Shown here in pieces: positions 50,891 through 63,109 of a DNA stretch of 64,000 nucleotides. The stretch's first letter is position 1; every line of letters starts with the position of its first letter. Source of the DNA: Dolomedes plantarius (lineage: Eukaryota; Arthropoda; Arachnida; Araneae; Dolomedidae). The position numbers were made by a program, and so were the translations under genes. The stretch is from assembly GCA_907164885.2 (NCBI GenBank), contig OU015492.1:41586893-41650892 (forward strand), given 5' to 3'. The notes beneath the pieces are model-generated. The model saw only the letters and a program-made list of their open reading frames with translations, had not been told where the DNA came from and made no database searches.

Positions 50891-51001
50891 TATGATTCCC
50901 TGATAAACCATTATTTGGCTTTGCAGTTTTTTTATTTCCAATACAGCGAGTACAGAGACATTATCCATGGCCAAAGTGTGACAGTGAAATTGTATGGTGT
51001 A

Positions 51002-51002
<1 letters not shown>

Positions 51003-51058
<56 letters not shown>
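51003..51058. repeat. (AT)n microsatellite
   Basis: A pure AT tract. Confidence 0.97.
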
Positions 51059-51061
<3 letters not shown>

Positions 51062-51215
51062 ATGATTTTGATTTTCAATTAATTGATTGCTCAAGATGTG
51101 GTTAGTACATTGCATTCATTATGACTCCAAATGATGGAAAACAACTCTGGTCTGTACCGACAAAATAATTTATTGATTATTAAACACATAGATAATACTG
51201 ATACATTCAATCTTC

Positions 51216-51402
51216 TACTAATTCTCATTAAACATTCAATACTCATCTCAAGTTATCATTACTTATTACAACATATTTTTTCAACCTTAAATACTCATTA
51301 GCATCAAACATTAAATCTCATTAAACACTCTATATTCATCTCAAGTTATCATTACTTATTACAACATATTTCTTCAACCTTAAATAATCATTAGCATCAA
51401 TA
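51216..51402. repeat. 93-bp tandem repeat, two copies
   Basis: The unit contains TCAAGTTATCATTACTTATT, ACAACATATTT, TTCAACCTTAAAT and CATTAGCATCAA. The copies start at about 51216 and 51309 with few differences. Confidence 0.9.
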
Positions 51403-52668
51403 CAACTTCACACTTTATTCTTGTTCAAAGAACAAATATTTACTCATATTTAATTCAACACATTATACCAATTTACCTCGCCTTTACGAATTATCATTTA
51501 TTATTCGCTAACTTTCATTATCAAATTACTTTATCATCGCGCTCTATATTAAGTTATGGACGGCTACTCTATGAGAAGCAATGACGGTAAAATATGAAAA
51601 GGAAACAAAAAGGACTGTACCCCGACAGATGATTACTGGACCACTTTTATGAGCATCTGGCACTCGTAATGACGAACTTCATTGCACTATCACCGCACTG
51701 GAACTGGGGCACTATCTTCGTAAGGTACAGGGCTCCTTCAATCATTGTAGCCACTCAGTACAGGAAACTGGGGGCACTCTCTTCCTCGGGCTCTTTTGCA
51801 TGGGCCACAGCTTACATAACTGTCATCGGGCATGCTTCGTACATAATCGCTAGGTTGATACCACTTCTGTCTCAAACTTTTAACTACTCTCCTTCGGGCG
51901 TGCTTTGTACATACTCGTCAGGTTGATACTACTTCTTTCTCAAACTCCTAACTGCTCTTTCTCTTTGCCTCTTCATCTTATTTCATAATATTTTTCTCTT
52001 ATTAATTCTGGCTCCTCCTCTTCCAGTTCCATTGGTCATATTATTCCCATGTCATCGCAATTCGTCCGTGGCTGCCTCTTCTCGATCCCCTTTTCACCAA
52101 TGCGCATCGAGGGTGGGATTTATAAAATTCTCCTACTTCCTTAACTTTTCCCATGCTCCGACATCACCAATCAGGGTGGTCTGTTTTGTAACCATCATAA
52201 ATTTAGTCTCCCCCTTCTTCTTTTCTTCTATTCATTGCAATTCACACCCCAGAAGTTTTATCTTTTATTTCTTCCTACTAGCCCAATCTTCTATCTTTAA
52301 TGATTTCAGTTTATTGTTGACTTTTCTCCCCTTCTCTTTTATTGCCCGTCATTTGCTTTCTTGCCCTGTTTCTTTCTTATATTTTGCAATTATTTTACTT
52401 CGTTCCGTAATTTTCAATTCTCCTGCCATTAGCCTTGACACTATTGTCATATCCCTATCACACAAAGCGGAGTACAGAATACACAATACAAAGCACAAAA
52501 TTAAATACAAAATCAAATACAAGCAGACTAAAGTTCTCTAGCCTCCCCATAACGGGTAAAAACAGAAGAACTATGGAGTGGTTCTTTGTATCTCGGCTGT
52601 GCTATAGGCACAAAAGAAACAGAATTTTGTAAACCCACCCTGTAAACCTATCGGCACTGCCACTAAAT
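51403..52668. other. Unassigned region with a 68-bp tandem duplication
   Basis: 51827-51960 holds two copies of a 68-bp unit with CGGGCATGCTTCGTACATA, GGTTGATACCACTTCTG and CTCAAACTTTTAACT. 51960-52440 is strikingly pyrimidine-rich on the plus strand; the 169-residue frame there is best explained by that bias. The right side (about 52440-52540) turns purine/A-rich. The whole 51.1-52.65 kb block could be one mobile element, but I found no termini. Confidence 0.45.
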
Positions 52669-52884
52669 TTAAATCGCAGCAAATCTGCCACCCGTGATCT
52701 CTTTATATTGGACTGCCGCCAGAAGCAGAGCCATATTTTCGTAAGTTTCCTTCACGGTCTCTCCATGAGCCAAAGGTGCTGATGGTAGTTTGTTGCCATT
52801 ATGCAGAAGCACAGAATTCAGGCTAGCTTTCGCAACTTGGTGCGCGGTGGTGGGAGAAAATTGCGAACTTTCTTCAACCATCAC
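52669..52884 (-). pseudogene. Orphan repeat protein family A, copy 4, central fragment
   Basis: The minus strand carries KASLNSVLLHNGNKLPSAPL, then AHGETVKETYENMALLLAAV and QYKE. This equals the region of copy 1 that reads SSLKGVSLHNTN and KETYENLKLLLERGQYK. Only about 70 residues are recognisable. Orientation is opposite to copy 3, which continues the protein 550 bp away, so an inversion or two independent insertions must be assumed. Confidence 0.65.
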
Positions 52885-53439
52885 ACTGTCCTCTGGTGAA
52901 TGGTTTGATGGCTACTTTTACAGCAGAATGCATCTAAATAAAGGTTTTACGCTACATAGTCATTCATTTAACCATTACACAGATCTGCGACAAAAAAAAA
53001 TAGTCTCAAATGTAATCAGCGATTTTTATAGTATTTCTGGTGCTGATTATGGGAAAATTATTGAAAAACAATTGTTACAATTAGCATGTGTAGTTTTGTC
53101 GAATTTGTGTTTTTTTAATGTAAGGTAGCACTATGAATGTAGACAAAATTTCAAATATTTCCTAAGAAACTGTTATATTTTGCTTACAAACACTTTTAAA
53201 AAGTAGTGTGAGAAAGTCTTAAGGCGTTTGCAATGAAATAGACATTCTTATGTATACTAAACAGTCGTAATAAAACTAGTTTAATACGGTTAAAACTACA
53301 TCACTTTCCTATTAGTGTCTGTCTGTCGACCTTCCCTCCCATCCCTTACTATCTCCCTCCACTGACATATTTCGTGTCAGTGCCTGTCTGTCCCCACCAT
53401 CCTCCTTCCCACCACCTTTCACTGTACCACATATAAAAG

Positions 53440-54297
53440 AATGTTTTGAAAATCTTGAGCTGGTTTTAAAGAAAATTTGTTATTCAGATCATAAATGGAC
53501 GGTTTGTGGCGATTTGAAAGTGATTTCAATGTTACTTGGTTAACAGAATGGCTACACAAAGTTCCCTTGCTTTCTCTGCGAATATTACAGTCGTGACAGG
53601 AAGCAACACTATATAAAAAAGAATGGCCTCTGAGAAAAACTTTGCAGGTCCAACCTTAAAGGTTGGAGTTAAAAATGTTGAGAGGGAGAGACTTGTAGAT
53701 CCCAAAAATGTACATCCACCACTACACATTAAATTGGATTTTATGAAACAATTTGTCAAGGCATTGCCAAAAGAAGGAGAATGTTTTAGATATATTTTTG
53801 AGCAGTTTCCTGGGTTATGCGAGGCAAAGATAAAAGAAGGAGTATTTGTCAGACCTGACATCAGAAAACTAATGAGGGATGCAAGCATTGAGAAAAAAAT
53901 GGAAACAAAAGAGCATGGGTATCTTTTAAACTAGTTGTAACCAGTTTTCTGGGAAACAAAAAGGACCCAAATTAAAAGTCAATCGTCGCTGACATGCTAG
54001 ACAACTTCATGAAGCTGGGTTGTATTATGAGGATAAAAGTTCATTTTCTTCACTCACACCTTGACTTGAGTCCCTGCAAATCTTGGTGATGCCAGTGAAG
54101 AGCAGGGCGAAAGGTTCCATCAAGATATCAAGGAAAAGTGAAAAAAGGTAACATGGAAGATGGAACGTCAACATGATACCGGAATTATTGCTGGATATTA
54201 AAAAGAGACTATTCACAAGATGTCCACAGCAGGAAGAGCAATAAAAGAAGTTTGGATGTGAAGCAGCGAAAGCGCTTTTACAAGGACTTTTGACTCT
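53440..54297 (+). pseudogene. Orphan repeat protein family A, copy 3, core to C-terminus
   Basis: The plus strand reads HKWTVCGDLKVISMLLG, NGYTKFPCFLCEYYSRDRKQ, then VDPKNVHPPLHIKLDFMKQF and VKALPKEGECFRYIFEQFPG. KEGVFVRPDIRKLMRD follows. After frame changes come EEQGERFHQDIKE at about 54100, WMLKRD-like pieces and a basic end KQRKRFYKDF with its stop at about 54297. The copy overlaps both copy 1 and copy 2, which shows that they are parts of one protein. It carries stops after SMLLG and near 53935 and several frameshifts. Confidence 0.7.
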
Positions 54298-54299
54298 AT

Positions 54300-55318
54300 A
54301 GTTATGAACTTTTTTCAATATTCTGTTGTGTAAATGCAAACCCTGTCATCATTTATCTGTTTATTAAAATTTAGAACCTTTATAAAAAATGTACAAAATT
54401 GCGTTAAATTGAGTTTTTCATCCAAAATAGACACCCCTTTTCTGTGATAACTTGCGGTGATAGAAAGAAATGGATTTCATTTTTGAAATCAGCACTGAAA
54501 AATACATAGAAATCAGTTATCAAGGTACAAACAACTTTTAAAAATATTTATTTTGCACACCTGTGTTATTTGACCACAAAATGTAAATTATAATTTACAT
54601 TTTTCCACGTATTTTACTATGTATGTAAAAATTACATTGTAAAATTTTGTAAAACTCCTACGTGATAGAAATTTTCTGATAGTTCTACATTCAAAAGTCC
54701 ATAAAAGAATGCTCATTTCAAATCAGATACAAAATGGCTGTTGACTATTGTTATGCTTTAGTCATCCAGGTACAACAATTTTGATGGCATCTATCAATTT
54801 ATTTTGCCATCATACAATCATTTACGGTTTCCGTTTTAAAAGAGTTTGCGTGTTTCGTAGAGATTCGGTTAACTTATGAAAAAACTCTCTCTTTGCACTC
54901 AGAGGAGTGAGATAAAATTTCCAATGGGTCATGGAGTTTGATAAGATTTTGTACTTGGGGCTATTGATTCCATCTTTGATTCTACATAACAAATACCAAA
55001 ATTCTAGGATGGATTCATAAGAGGGAGATATATCGCGATTCAATGGAAACGACCCCCACTTGTAGCATTTCTATTCATTAATTTACGTTACTAAATTATA
55101 GAATTAAATTATGCTTATAAGGATAAGTAAATAATACTTTTTTTGTTATATTTTTAATTTACAAGGTAAAACCCAGATCTGGATTAAAAAATCCATTATT
55201 GTAAGACCTGATAATAACAACTTTATTCAGGAAAAATTACTATAATGCAAATAGAAAGTGTGTTCCCTGATTAACTCGTTTATACCTAAAACTTGAAAAA
55301 GGGGGAAAAAACTACATA
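54300..55318. other. Region without recognisable genes
   Basis: A 73-residue minus-strand frame at 54822-55043 has no motif I recognise. Confidence 0.4.
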
Positions 55319-55774
55319 CTTGAAATCAGGGGTAAATGATTTTAACCAAATGATTAAAATCATGATTCTAATCGAATGATTTTTTTTAAATCATCGATTT
55401 TAATAAAAAAATGTTATGCGTTACTTTGAACATTTTTTTGTATATTTTCCTATTATTATTAGTATTAAATGAGTATTATTATGAGTATTAAATTTAAATA
55501 TAAACAGGAAAGAAAGGAGACTTTTATGTATATCTTATGTCTCATTCATATAATTCAACTTTCTTCCTGTATAACTCATTTGCTTCTGGTAAAACTTTCC
55601 ATTGCGTGTATTTGTCCACTTTTCTTATCAATCTTGTCACTGTGATAGTACACTAACTTTATCTTGATTGGCCAGATTTGTTTCTAAAAATAAGTCAGGG
55701 GAAAAATCCTAAGAACTCTTGGACACTAATTATGAAGTGGAATGTTTAACACCAAATAAGACTAAGCCTTAAAC

Positions 55775-56658
55775 CAGGGGTTCTCAACCTTTCAGGCTCT
55801 GTGCTCCTTTTGCACACTGATGGGAGGTCACGCCTCCCCACCATCATCACCACCATATGTGGTCAATGCAAGTAGTACAATCGGAATTTGAAACTGAAGC
55901 TGGTTATTAAATGAAAATGTAGAATAGATAATTTCATACACAAAATTTAATATTACTACACATATCTTAATTTGGAACATATTATTATTAGAAGATATGA
56001 AATCAAAGAATTAAATACGGATCAAATATGTTTCAGGTAATCAAGGATCTAGGTGAGGTTGGCATGTTAAACCAGTCACTTTTACAACATTAATGAGAGG
56101 GTTGGCATTGTTTGTCCTTGACAAGTTTTTGAATATTAGGTTGTAACTGTGACAAAGAAAGCCTAAGGTCACTTTCAACGTCCAGCTTTGCTCGATATTT
56201 TGACTTTATGTATGCTAATGCTGGAAATCCAGATTCACGGAGATATGTGGATGAAAATTGCTCTAACAACCTCAAAGCTTCCAAAGCAACGTCTGGGTAA
56301 ACAGGAAAATAGCGTAACCAAAAATTTTCAACATCCATGTTTTTGAATACCGCGTTTGCTTAAGAATCACATTGTAGGTCGATTGCATATTCCTGAATAT
56401 GATTAGGAAGTACATCCACGTCGATTTTAAAAGGATCTCTTGTCAACTTAAACTCCCAGTTCTCTGAACTAATATCTGGAAAATAATCTGCAATTTCATT
56501 TTGGAATGCTACCAAATGCCCTGATATAAGGTCCATCAGTTCATTTATCTGCTGCAATCAGAGATTTTTTTTAATCACCGAGGAGGACGTTCAATCTTGG
56601 AAAAAAACCTTCGCCTCCGTTGAAATTCTTCTACGGCCTCCCACGTTGAGAACCGCTA
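55775..56658 (-). mobile_element. hAT DNA transposon (nested element), about 884 bp
   Basis: The left end is CAGGGGTTCTCAACCTTTCA and the right end (minus strand) TAGCGGTTCTCAACGTGGGA. CGGTTCTCAAC is the well-known arthropod hAT terminus theme. Flanking octamers CCTTAAAC (55767-55774) and TATTAAAC (56659-56666) match at 6 of 8. The transposase C-terminus is on the minus strand. It is internally deleted, since an autonomous hAT is 2.5-4 kb. Confidence 0.8.
56090..56557 (-). pseudogene. hAT transposase C-terminal part (ZBED/SCAND3-like)
   Basis: The minus strand reads FQNEIADYFPD then RDPFKIDVDVLPNHIQEYAI and DLQCDS (56557-56360). After a stop it continues with ENFWLRYFPVYPDVALEALR, FSSTYLRESGFPALAYIKSK and YRAKLDVESDLRLSLSQLQP, then NIQKLV, to the end at 56090. 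This is the hAT dimerisation domain (LxxxxxxPxTxxxxExGFSxxxxIK-type block) of the subgroup domesticated in vertebrates as ZBED5/SCAND3. The BED finger and the catalytic Asp blocks are deleted. One stop and the deletion make it inactive. Confidence 0.78.
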
Positions 56659-56871
56659 TATTAAACTTTATTAAAAAAAGGTATAGAGATACCTCCTTAT
56701 TAAACATGTTACTAAAATTCATTGTGCTCTCTCCTCCTTTTAATCGAACTATGTTTGATAAAATAGCTTGAAAATCTGAAAATCATTAAATACTTTACAG
56801 TGCTGGAAATCAATAGAAAGAGTAAAGAACTGTAAGGATAAGAAAGAGTTTGATATAATATAGATGTTATA

Positions 56872-57013
56872 TACTGCAAAAGGAACAATTGCTAGGATAG
56901 AGAGGATGTTTTCCACTTTAGGACTCATGCAGAGCAAATCGCGAAACCAATTAGCTGTAGAAAAGGTAGCTAAATTAGTGTTTATGTTTAAATCGTTAAA
57001 TAAAATTATCTAA
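56872..57013 (+). pseudogene. hAT dimerisation-domain remnant of the outer element
   Basis: The plus strand reads ARIERMFSTLGLMQSKSRNQ then LAVEKVAKLVFMFKSLNKII and a stop at 57011-57013. ERxFSxxGxxxxxxRNxLxxE...LVFxxxN is the conserved hAT C-terminal dimerisation motif. The Ser-Ser-Glu preceding it has decayed to ARIE. The rest of the transposase is not recognisable to the left. It belongs to a different hAT lineage from the nested copy, on the opposite strand. Confidence 0.72.
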
Positions 57014-57405
57014 TATTTAAATATTTTGATATTTGTAAATAACAAAATAAAGCCAATTCTTTTCTTTTTTGATTTTTAGTTTGAAATCATTTTGTTATTG
57101 GTCGTTTTCCTTTTATTTAATTTTTTGTTTTTAAATTATTAAAAATTAATTTATTGACAATGATCGGCGATGTATGAATTCGAAAATGTTTACATCCTAT
57201 TTATGCGTTAGTTATATAGTAATATAGAATATAATTTTAAATCAGAGTAATAATCAGAGTAATCAGAGTAAATAGTATATAATATTTTACATCACATAAA
57301 ATTGAAATTAAAAAAAAATCGGCATTAAAATTTGAAAAAAAATTGATTTAAATTTTAAAAAATCCATTTTTTTAAATTAAGATTTTCATACACCTTGCTT
57401 CATAT

Positions 57406-58407
57406 ACGAGTTAAAAATAAATATGGGCATTAGTTAAAATCTGTGCGATAAATTAATCAGTAACTGAGTTTGTTATATACTTAAAGGAAATAAAATAAAC
57501 CTGTACTGCAAGAGGCATCTTTTTTTATAGTCAAAGCGGTAAGAAATAAAATTCTGTTGCTATTGGTAACACTTAAAATAGAACTTCTTCTCATCTCCTG
57601 GATAAGTTGGATTGCCAAAATATTTATCTAGAGGTTAGGAAACTCGAGTTCAAACTAGAAGCTAGATAACGGCTGTTACCGTGACACTTGACCATTGAAA
57701 AAAATCAGTAATGGCCAGTTAAGATGAAAATTAGAAATATTCATGATGTTAAAAAATATTCAGTACCATATGCACTTAAATAAATAAAATTGCATAGATA
57801 AATAATTGCAAGACAGCATTCTGGTTAATATACCTCAAAAGTAAAGCAGTGAATTTGTAAAAAGTTATAATTAGAAGCAAGGCTTCTTTAATTCCTTTGG
57901 TTACTGCAATGGTAAAATACCGGACTGGATGTTAAGAGAGGTGAGCGCAAAACTCTTTTTTTGGCAAATGATCGTTATAAAGTATTTCGCAGGCAATACA
58001 CATGCAGGAAAATTTGAGTTACTTCTATTCATCCTCTAGGATAATTATCGTCTTAAAAGAGATAAACCTGAACAACCATCCATCACATTATGACAGAAAA
58101 TGACTGACATATAAGCTGTTTCAGGTGCTTCTAACTAAGACAACTATTTTGTATTTTAAGCTAGAGTCCAAAACATCAGTCCTTGAAAAGCAGAATTGTT
58201 TTCCTCCACTAAACAAAGCTTATTTCTAATTTCTCACACCTAAAGACGGGTTTCTCCGAAAGGAAAATTTACTCTCCTGCGAGTAAAAATTTTCTGATGT
58301 ATTTCCCATCGGTAATTTTCAAAGGTTGATATTAAAATCTCCATTATAGATAAAATTTACTTTCGCCTAAATAACATCATGTAATTCAGTTGTTCCAAAT
58401 TTATCAA
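57406..58407. other. AT-rich region without recognisable genes
   Basis: Nothing recognised. Confidence 0.4.
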
Positions 58408-59167
58408 CAGGATGGTCATAAAATTTTTTTGCCGATATATGGACCTCTACGGGCTGTACCGTTCAACTGATCGACATGAGATTACAGATATAGTTATTCA
58501 GAGGTATAAGCTCGGGATTCTGTGAACGCCAACCAAGTGGCGCTCATTGTTGTGGTTATAGGTACAAAAACTCAAAATTTTCTTATGGCAGCAGCTAATA
58601 TTTCCTGTCTTAAAGTGTTCAACGTATTCGAAAACCCTAAAGAGTGTTGGAACGGTACGTGTATCACGAAAAACGGACGCGGTATGCACGCTCAAAAAAC
58701 AGCTCTGCGAACGGCCAACAAAAACACGATCGGGGGGCACTGAGGAAATATCCATATGACAGAGGCAAGACACCAATCACTGATGACACAAATCAGACAA
58801 AAGAAAACTTTTATTTGGATTTCACATATTCCACACAGGGGGCATCACAGGTAGGTCGTTCGCAGAGCTGTTTTTTGTGCGTGTATAACGCGTCCGTTTT
58901 TCGTATCATTTATACACGTACCGTTCCGACGCTCTTAGGGTTTTCGCATGCACTGAGCATTTTGCGACGAGAAAAACTGGTTGTTGCCATTCCAAAATTT
59001 CAAGTTTCAGTACCTATAACCGTAACCGTGAGCGCCACTTGGTTGCCGTTCACAGAATCCCGTGCTCATACCTCTTAATAACTACATGTGAAATCTCATT
59101 TCGATCCGTTGAACGGAACAGCCGCTAGAGATCCATATATCGGCAAAGTTTTTTTATGACCACCCTG
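58408..59167. mobile_element. Foldback-type element with long terminal inverted repeats
   Basis: The left arm (58408-58737) starts CAGGATGGTCATAAAATTTT. The right arm (58848-59167), read on the minus strand, starts CAGGGTGGTCATAAAAAAAC. The arms stay alignable for about 330 bp: GCCGATATATGGA, GGGATTCTGTGAACG, ACCAAGTGGCGCTCA, GGAACGGTACGTGTAT and AACAGCTCTGCGAACG occur in both. The spacer is only about 110 bp. There is no transposase. Frames of 70-144 residues across it arise from the mirrored GC-richer arms. TA follows the right end; the left flank is not TA. Confidence 0.85.
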
Positions 59168-62100
59168 TATAATATATGACGATGGTAAACGTCAACTATA
59201 TGTTCCAGCTTACATTTATAAGCACAGAGAACTGTTCCATCGACTGTTCTCACTGTAATATTTTCCTAACTTATGCATGAGCATTATCTACGTGAAAAGA
59301 TAGAAGTAATTAGCGAAATTCATATTTTAAACATAAAAATCATGATAGCAAAGAAGAATAAATATGATCTCAAGGAAAACTATCAGCCTGGGCAAACAGT
59401 AAAAAGTCCTACCATCTCTTTCCACATAAATTATGAAGGGGGAAGAAAAATCAGGAATATAATGGTCATACAAATGCAATCCATGCATTTCACTCATTTT
59501 TTCCAACAGTTGAAACAACAATAAAAATTATACTAATATAATTAAATATTTTCTCGATAATTCAAAAGATTTTACAATATAGATTCTATTTCCCTTTGTT
59601 AAACGGAAAACCAAATCTTCCAAAAAAGTTTGTTTCCTATACACATAAGGAAATATCAGACAGAGAAATTACAGAAATTACAATTTTATTGCTATTGTAA
59701 CCACTGTTATGGGGAGACAGGAAAAAAGAAAAACTAAAGTAAAAAAAAAGGAAAGTGGGCCTAGAAGTCTAGACTGGTATTCAAAAGTTTCCAGATTTAA
59801 GTTCCCTATTGAGGGGATTTTCCGAAGTTTGTGAAGATCTGAAGAATAGAAAAATCCTTAATATAATGAAAAGATAATTCTTAAAAAGCCCAAATCCTCC
59901 GCATGAAGCCACACATTTCCCTTTTATCTGTAAAAGTAATAAAGTAAAACACTTGTATGAATATAAAAGTATTTTTAGGCATAAAAAAATTACTTTATTT
60001 ACGAAAGTGATGTGCATTTATTAAAATTAAATATATTTTTGCGTCTAATAAAATATATCCTTCCGAATTCTATGAAAGCGTAAATTTGTTTTGAGAAATA
60101 AATTCCATCACACATTTTAGAGGATTTTCAAGTACTTTTATATTTAAATTACTCTAAAGGTCTGTGCTGTGTAATGAAATGCCATTCGTTAGCCTTCCAT
60201 ATCTGTATGAATGCGCTTCTAAAATATTATACTGGCGTAATTATAATAATCTATGAACCATAACAACGCGTTCACGGTAAATGCACACACATATATAAAT
60301 TTAATTACTTGCACTGCTTAGAATTTAAATTGTAATTTAAACTATTGTCCTGTAACTTATTTTGTACTGACGATTCCGTAATTTTCTGGCAAATTCCCAA
60401 TGAAAAGCGTCATAACTGAATCAAAGCGCGTATAAAACCTCGCGGTATGTCATAAAATATACATACTCTAATTAAACGCTGTTAATGCGAGTGTAGAGCT
60501 GGAGTTTTTAAGTCCAACGTTAAGATAGATAAAACGTAATCATCTTAAAAATTCCATATTAATTAGTCAGTAAACATCCGAGCGCAAAACTCTTTTCACA
60601 AGGATTAATCATAATCTTCTTTTAAATGCTAGGTACATTTAAAATGTCTTTTTAGATTATCTTTTTTTACGCTTTGGATTAATTTTCATGGATTAATTTA
60701 AAGGGAAAAAACTAATTGCATTGTCTCATGAGACTAAATATTATGAATAATTCTACTTTACTAGTTAAGTATAATTATTTTCAATTCTTTTGCAGAGTAA
60801 TTTTTAGTAATGAAGGCATTGTGTGAAAGCACAACATCCTTGTATGTATAGGTTGTAATAGAACTTTAATAAATTGATGCGTGCATGTGTTGGGGCACGC
60901 AAAGAAAGATAGAGAATTGGCCTTTATCATGGATTTATCCGACAGAATACATGATTCCCAAATCGAGATTTATCCGCCTTAATACATGAGGAATCAGAAG
61001 CAGAAACAAACTATTCAGACAAAGCAATTATTTTTAGGATCTTTCGGGAGGCACTTGCTACTGTTGAAGAATACAGCGATGAAGAATTTCGTTGACAGGG
61101 GCCCACATCATGTCATATTCAGCAGCATCATGTCAGATTCCACTAGACTCCACTAGACTCCACCTAACTTCCACTAGACTCCGAGACAGCTCAATCGGCA
61201 CTCTATATCGTCAGAGCTCCTGGGAACCGCAAGCGAAATCTATCAACCTTCTCTCGTTTGTTTATTTTTCTTGGAGGGCCTGTTGTCCGTTTAGCTGGGC
61301 CATTTTGGCCCGCCCCTTTTTCTCTCATTGGACAGTGGGCTCCCTTTCTCTTAGCAGTTCCTGGCCCAATTGGTTCCTTATTGCACTGCTCATGTTCACA
61401 GTCTACCAAGTACCTCCCCACCATGTCTTTCGCATGGGATACCACTTTGACCATTATCTGAAAGTTATGACATTATTTTATTGTGGGCCATAAAATAATG
61501 TCACCATCTATCTTGCAACAGTTATAGTCTTTTGATTTCTATCAATGGCCACACAGACAGCTTTTCTTCTAAGCCACCTTAGTGTTCCTCAAGTATTTAT
61601 TCTTTGCATCTGGGGTTGTTATAAGAGTTTTATTATTGAATGGCTCTCGATCACACATCGCGGTGAATTATAACATCCAGCGTTTCTACAGTATGTCCTA
61701 TAATATTGTATTTGGGAACAAGGATCTCACCTGGACGAATAAATGTAAATTCAGCTAGTATATTTCAGCGATTGAGTTATTAAATAGAAATAAACCATCT
61801 CTGTGTCTGTTAGGAGTAGTTATAACCCTTTTTCTTTAATACTGAATGTGAAAAAGTGCGGTAACGTATTTCTCTATCATGACAGATATTTTAACGTTTC
61901 ACAAAATATACTCTCACCAGTCTAGTTTAATGAAATGAGATGTCCTGTTTCATTAATTTCATGTTCCTATAAAATCCTTTTTACATCCCCATGAGCATAT
62001 GACAACGAGGTAGGGATATAAATTTATTAATTGACGCTTTATAGTTGCTGAATATTTCACTCATTATTTTACTGTATGTTAAGAAGAGTTATTCAGGATT

Positions 62101-62854
62101 GTATCATGTACTATAAATGAGCAAAAATGTTTTCATTGGAAAATTAATCATATATAAGAAAATAACAATTTTAAATATATACTTATACTTTATTTATACC
62201 TAAGTCAGCCATACTATTGATAACTAAATTTTAAAAAGAACACATTTCTGGAGTTAAATCAAAAATTATCATATAGAAATTTCATTGCATTACTCATTCT
62301 ACACATATTAAACATGAGTACCTCATATCAATAGCTCACTATTTCCTGTGTGAAAACCTCCCCACTACAGATACAATTAAAGTTGTGATAGCTTGGAGGC
62401 TCTTGCTATTGTAAAATCCAGAATAAATTTTATGGAAATTTCTTTTTAAAAAATTCGTTCATTTAGGTATTAATGTTAGTCTCTCATTTAAAAGGAATAT
62501 TGCATCAACGTAAGTGACAAATAAATATGAATATTTAGATCTTCAGTCTCTATCATATTTTAAGCTTTAACATTGATAATATTCACAGAACTATATTCAT
62601 TTATAAGGAACTTATATTAAAAGTATAAATTTTAGTAACTTTGAATGTAAGAAAACCTGACCTTCCAGAGTTGAAATGTATGAATAAATTTAAAAGAATA
62701 CCGAGAATAACGTTAAAATTACTTTGAATAACATTAGTATTGAAAGCGGTCATTTATAAAAGTGAAATGGAGTGCCCCTTTTTAAAGACAGGTATCCTCT
62801 CAGATCTTCAGTGCAATAAAATTTCCAAACGTTATAACACTTACTTAAAAAATG
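59168..62854. other. AT-rich region without recognisable genes
   Basis: 3.7 kb without an identified gene. At 61138-61186 there is a short repeat of TCCACTAGAC. At 61203-61460 a GC-richer patch carries an 83-residue minus-strand frame with a CEHEQCNK...AHC cysteine/histidine pattern; I do not recognise it. No transposon ends were found. Confidence 0.4.
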
Positions 62855-62858
62855 TTAA

Positions 62859-63105
62859 CCCTTTCGGAGGCCACAACCTCCACTGTTTGCACGGTGCAGA
62901 TTTTTTTTCCTGATTTTTTTTAACCTAAAGAATTTTGAAAAATTTTCCAATTAAAGGTTGCAAAAAGTTTTTACTTCTTTAATCTGATGACAGATGGCAG
63001 TACTAACCAATTTTCAGCACATATAATTGGAATGCATTGAATGAAAGTGAAAAAAGACTAGATTTAGGTGTTTGCACTGTGCAAAACGGGGCCCCTCAAT
63101 GGGTT
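62859..63105. mobile_element. piggyBac-like MITE, about 247 bp
   Basis: TTAA flanks both ends (62855-62858 and 63106-63109), the diagnostic target of piggyBac elements. The left end CCCTTTCGGAGGCC is followed by CTGTTTGCACGGTGCA. The right end on the minus strand starts AACCCATTGAGGGGCCCC and is followed by TTTTGCACAGTGCAAAC. The shared TTTGCACxGTGCA subterminal word supports real inverted ends. There is no coding capacity. Confidence 0.6.
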
Positions 63106-63109
63106 TTAA

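Larger units (their letters stand above)
55327..57397 (+). mobile_element. hAT DNA transposon (outer element)
   Basis: The left end CAGGGGTAAATGATTTTAAC and right end (minus strand) CAAGGTGTATGAAAATCTTA are related termini with ATTTTAA/ATTTAAATC-rich subterminal sequence. Flanking octamers CTTGAAAT (55319-55326) and CTTCATAT (57398-57405) agree at 6 of 8 positions, as expected for an aged 8-bp hAT duplication. The hAT dimerisation domain near the right end is on the plus strand. A second hAT is inserted in its middle. Confidence 0.65.

Noticed and set aside
52032..52541. 169-residue plus-strand frame, hydrophobic and Ser/Phe-rich
   Set aside because: It comes from a pyrimidine-rich strand (TTC, TCT, CTT codons). 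It has no domain and no start context, and could mimic a membrane protein.
58522..59078. Protein-coding genes of 73-144 residues
   Set aside because: They lie on the mirrored arms of the foldback element. Corresponding frames appear on both strands in both arms without domain similarity.
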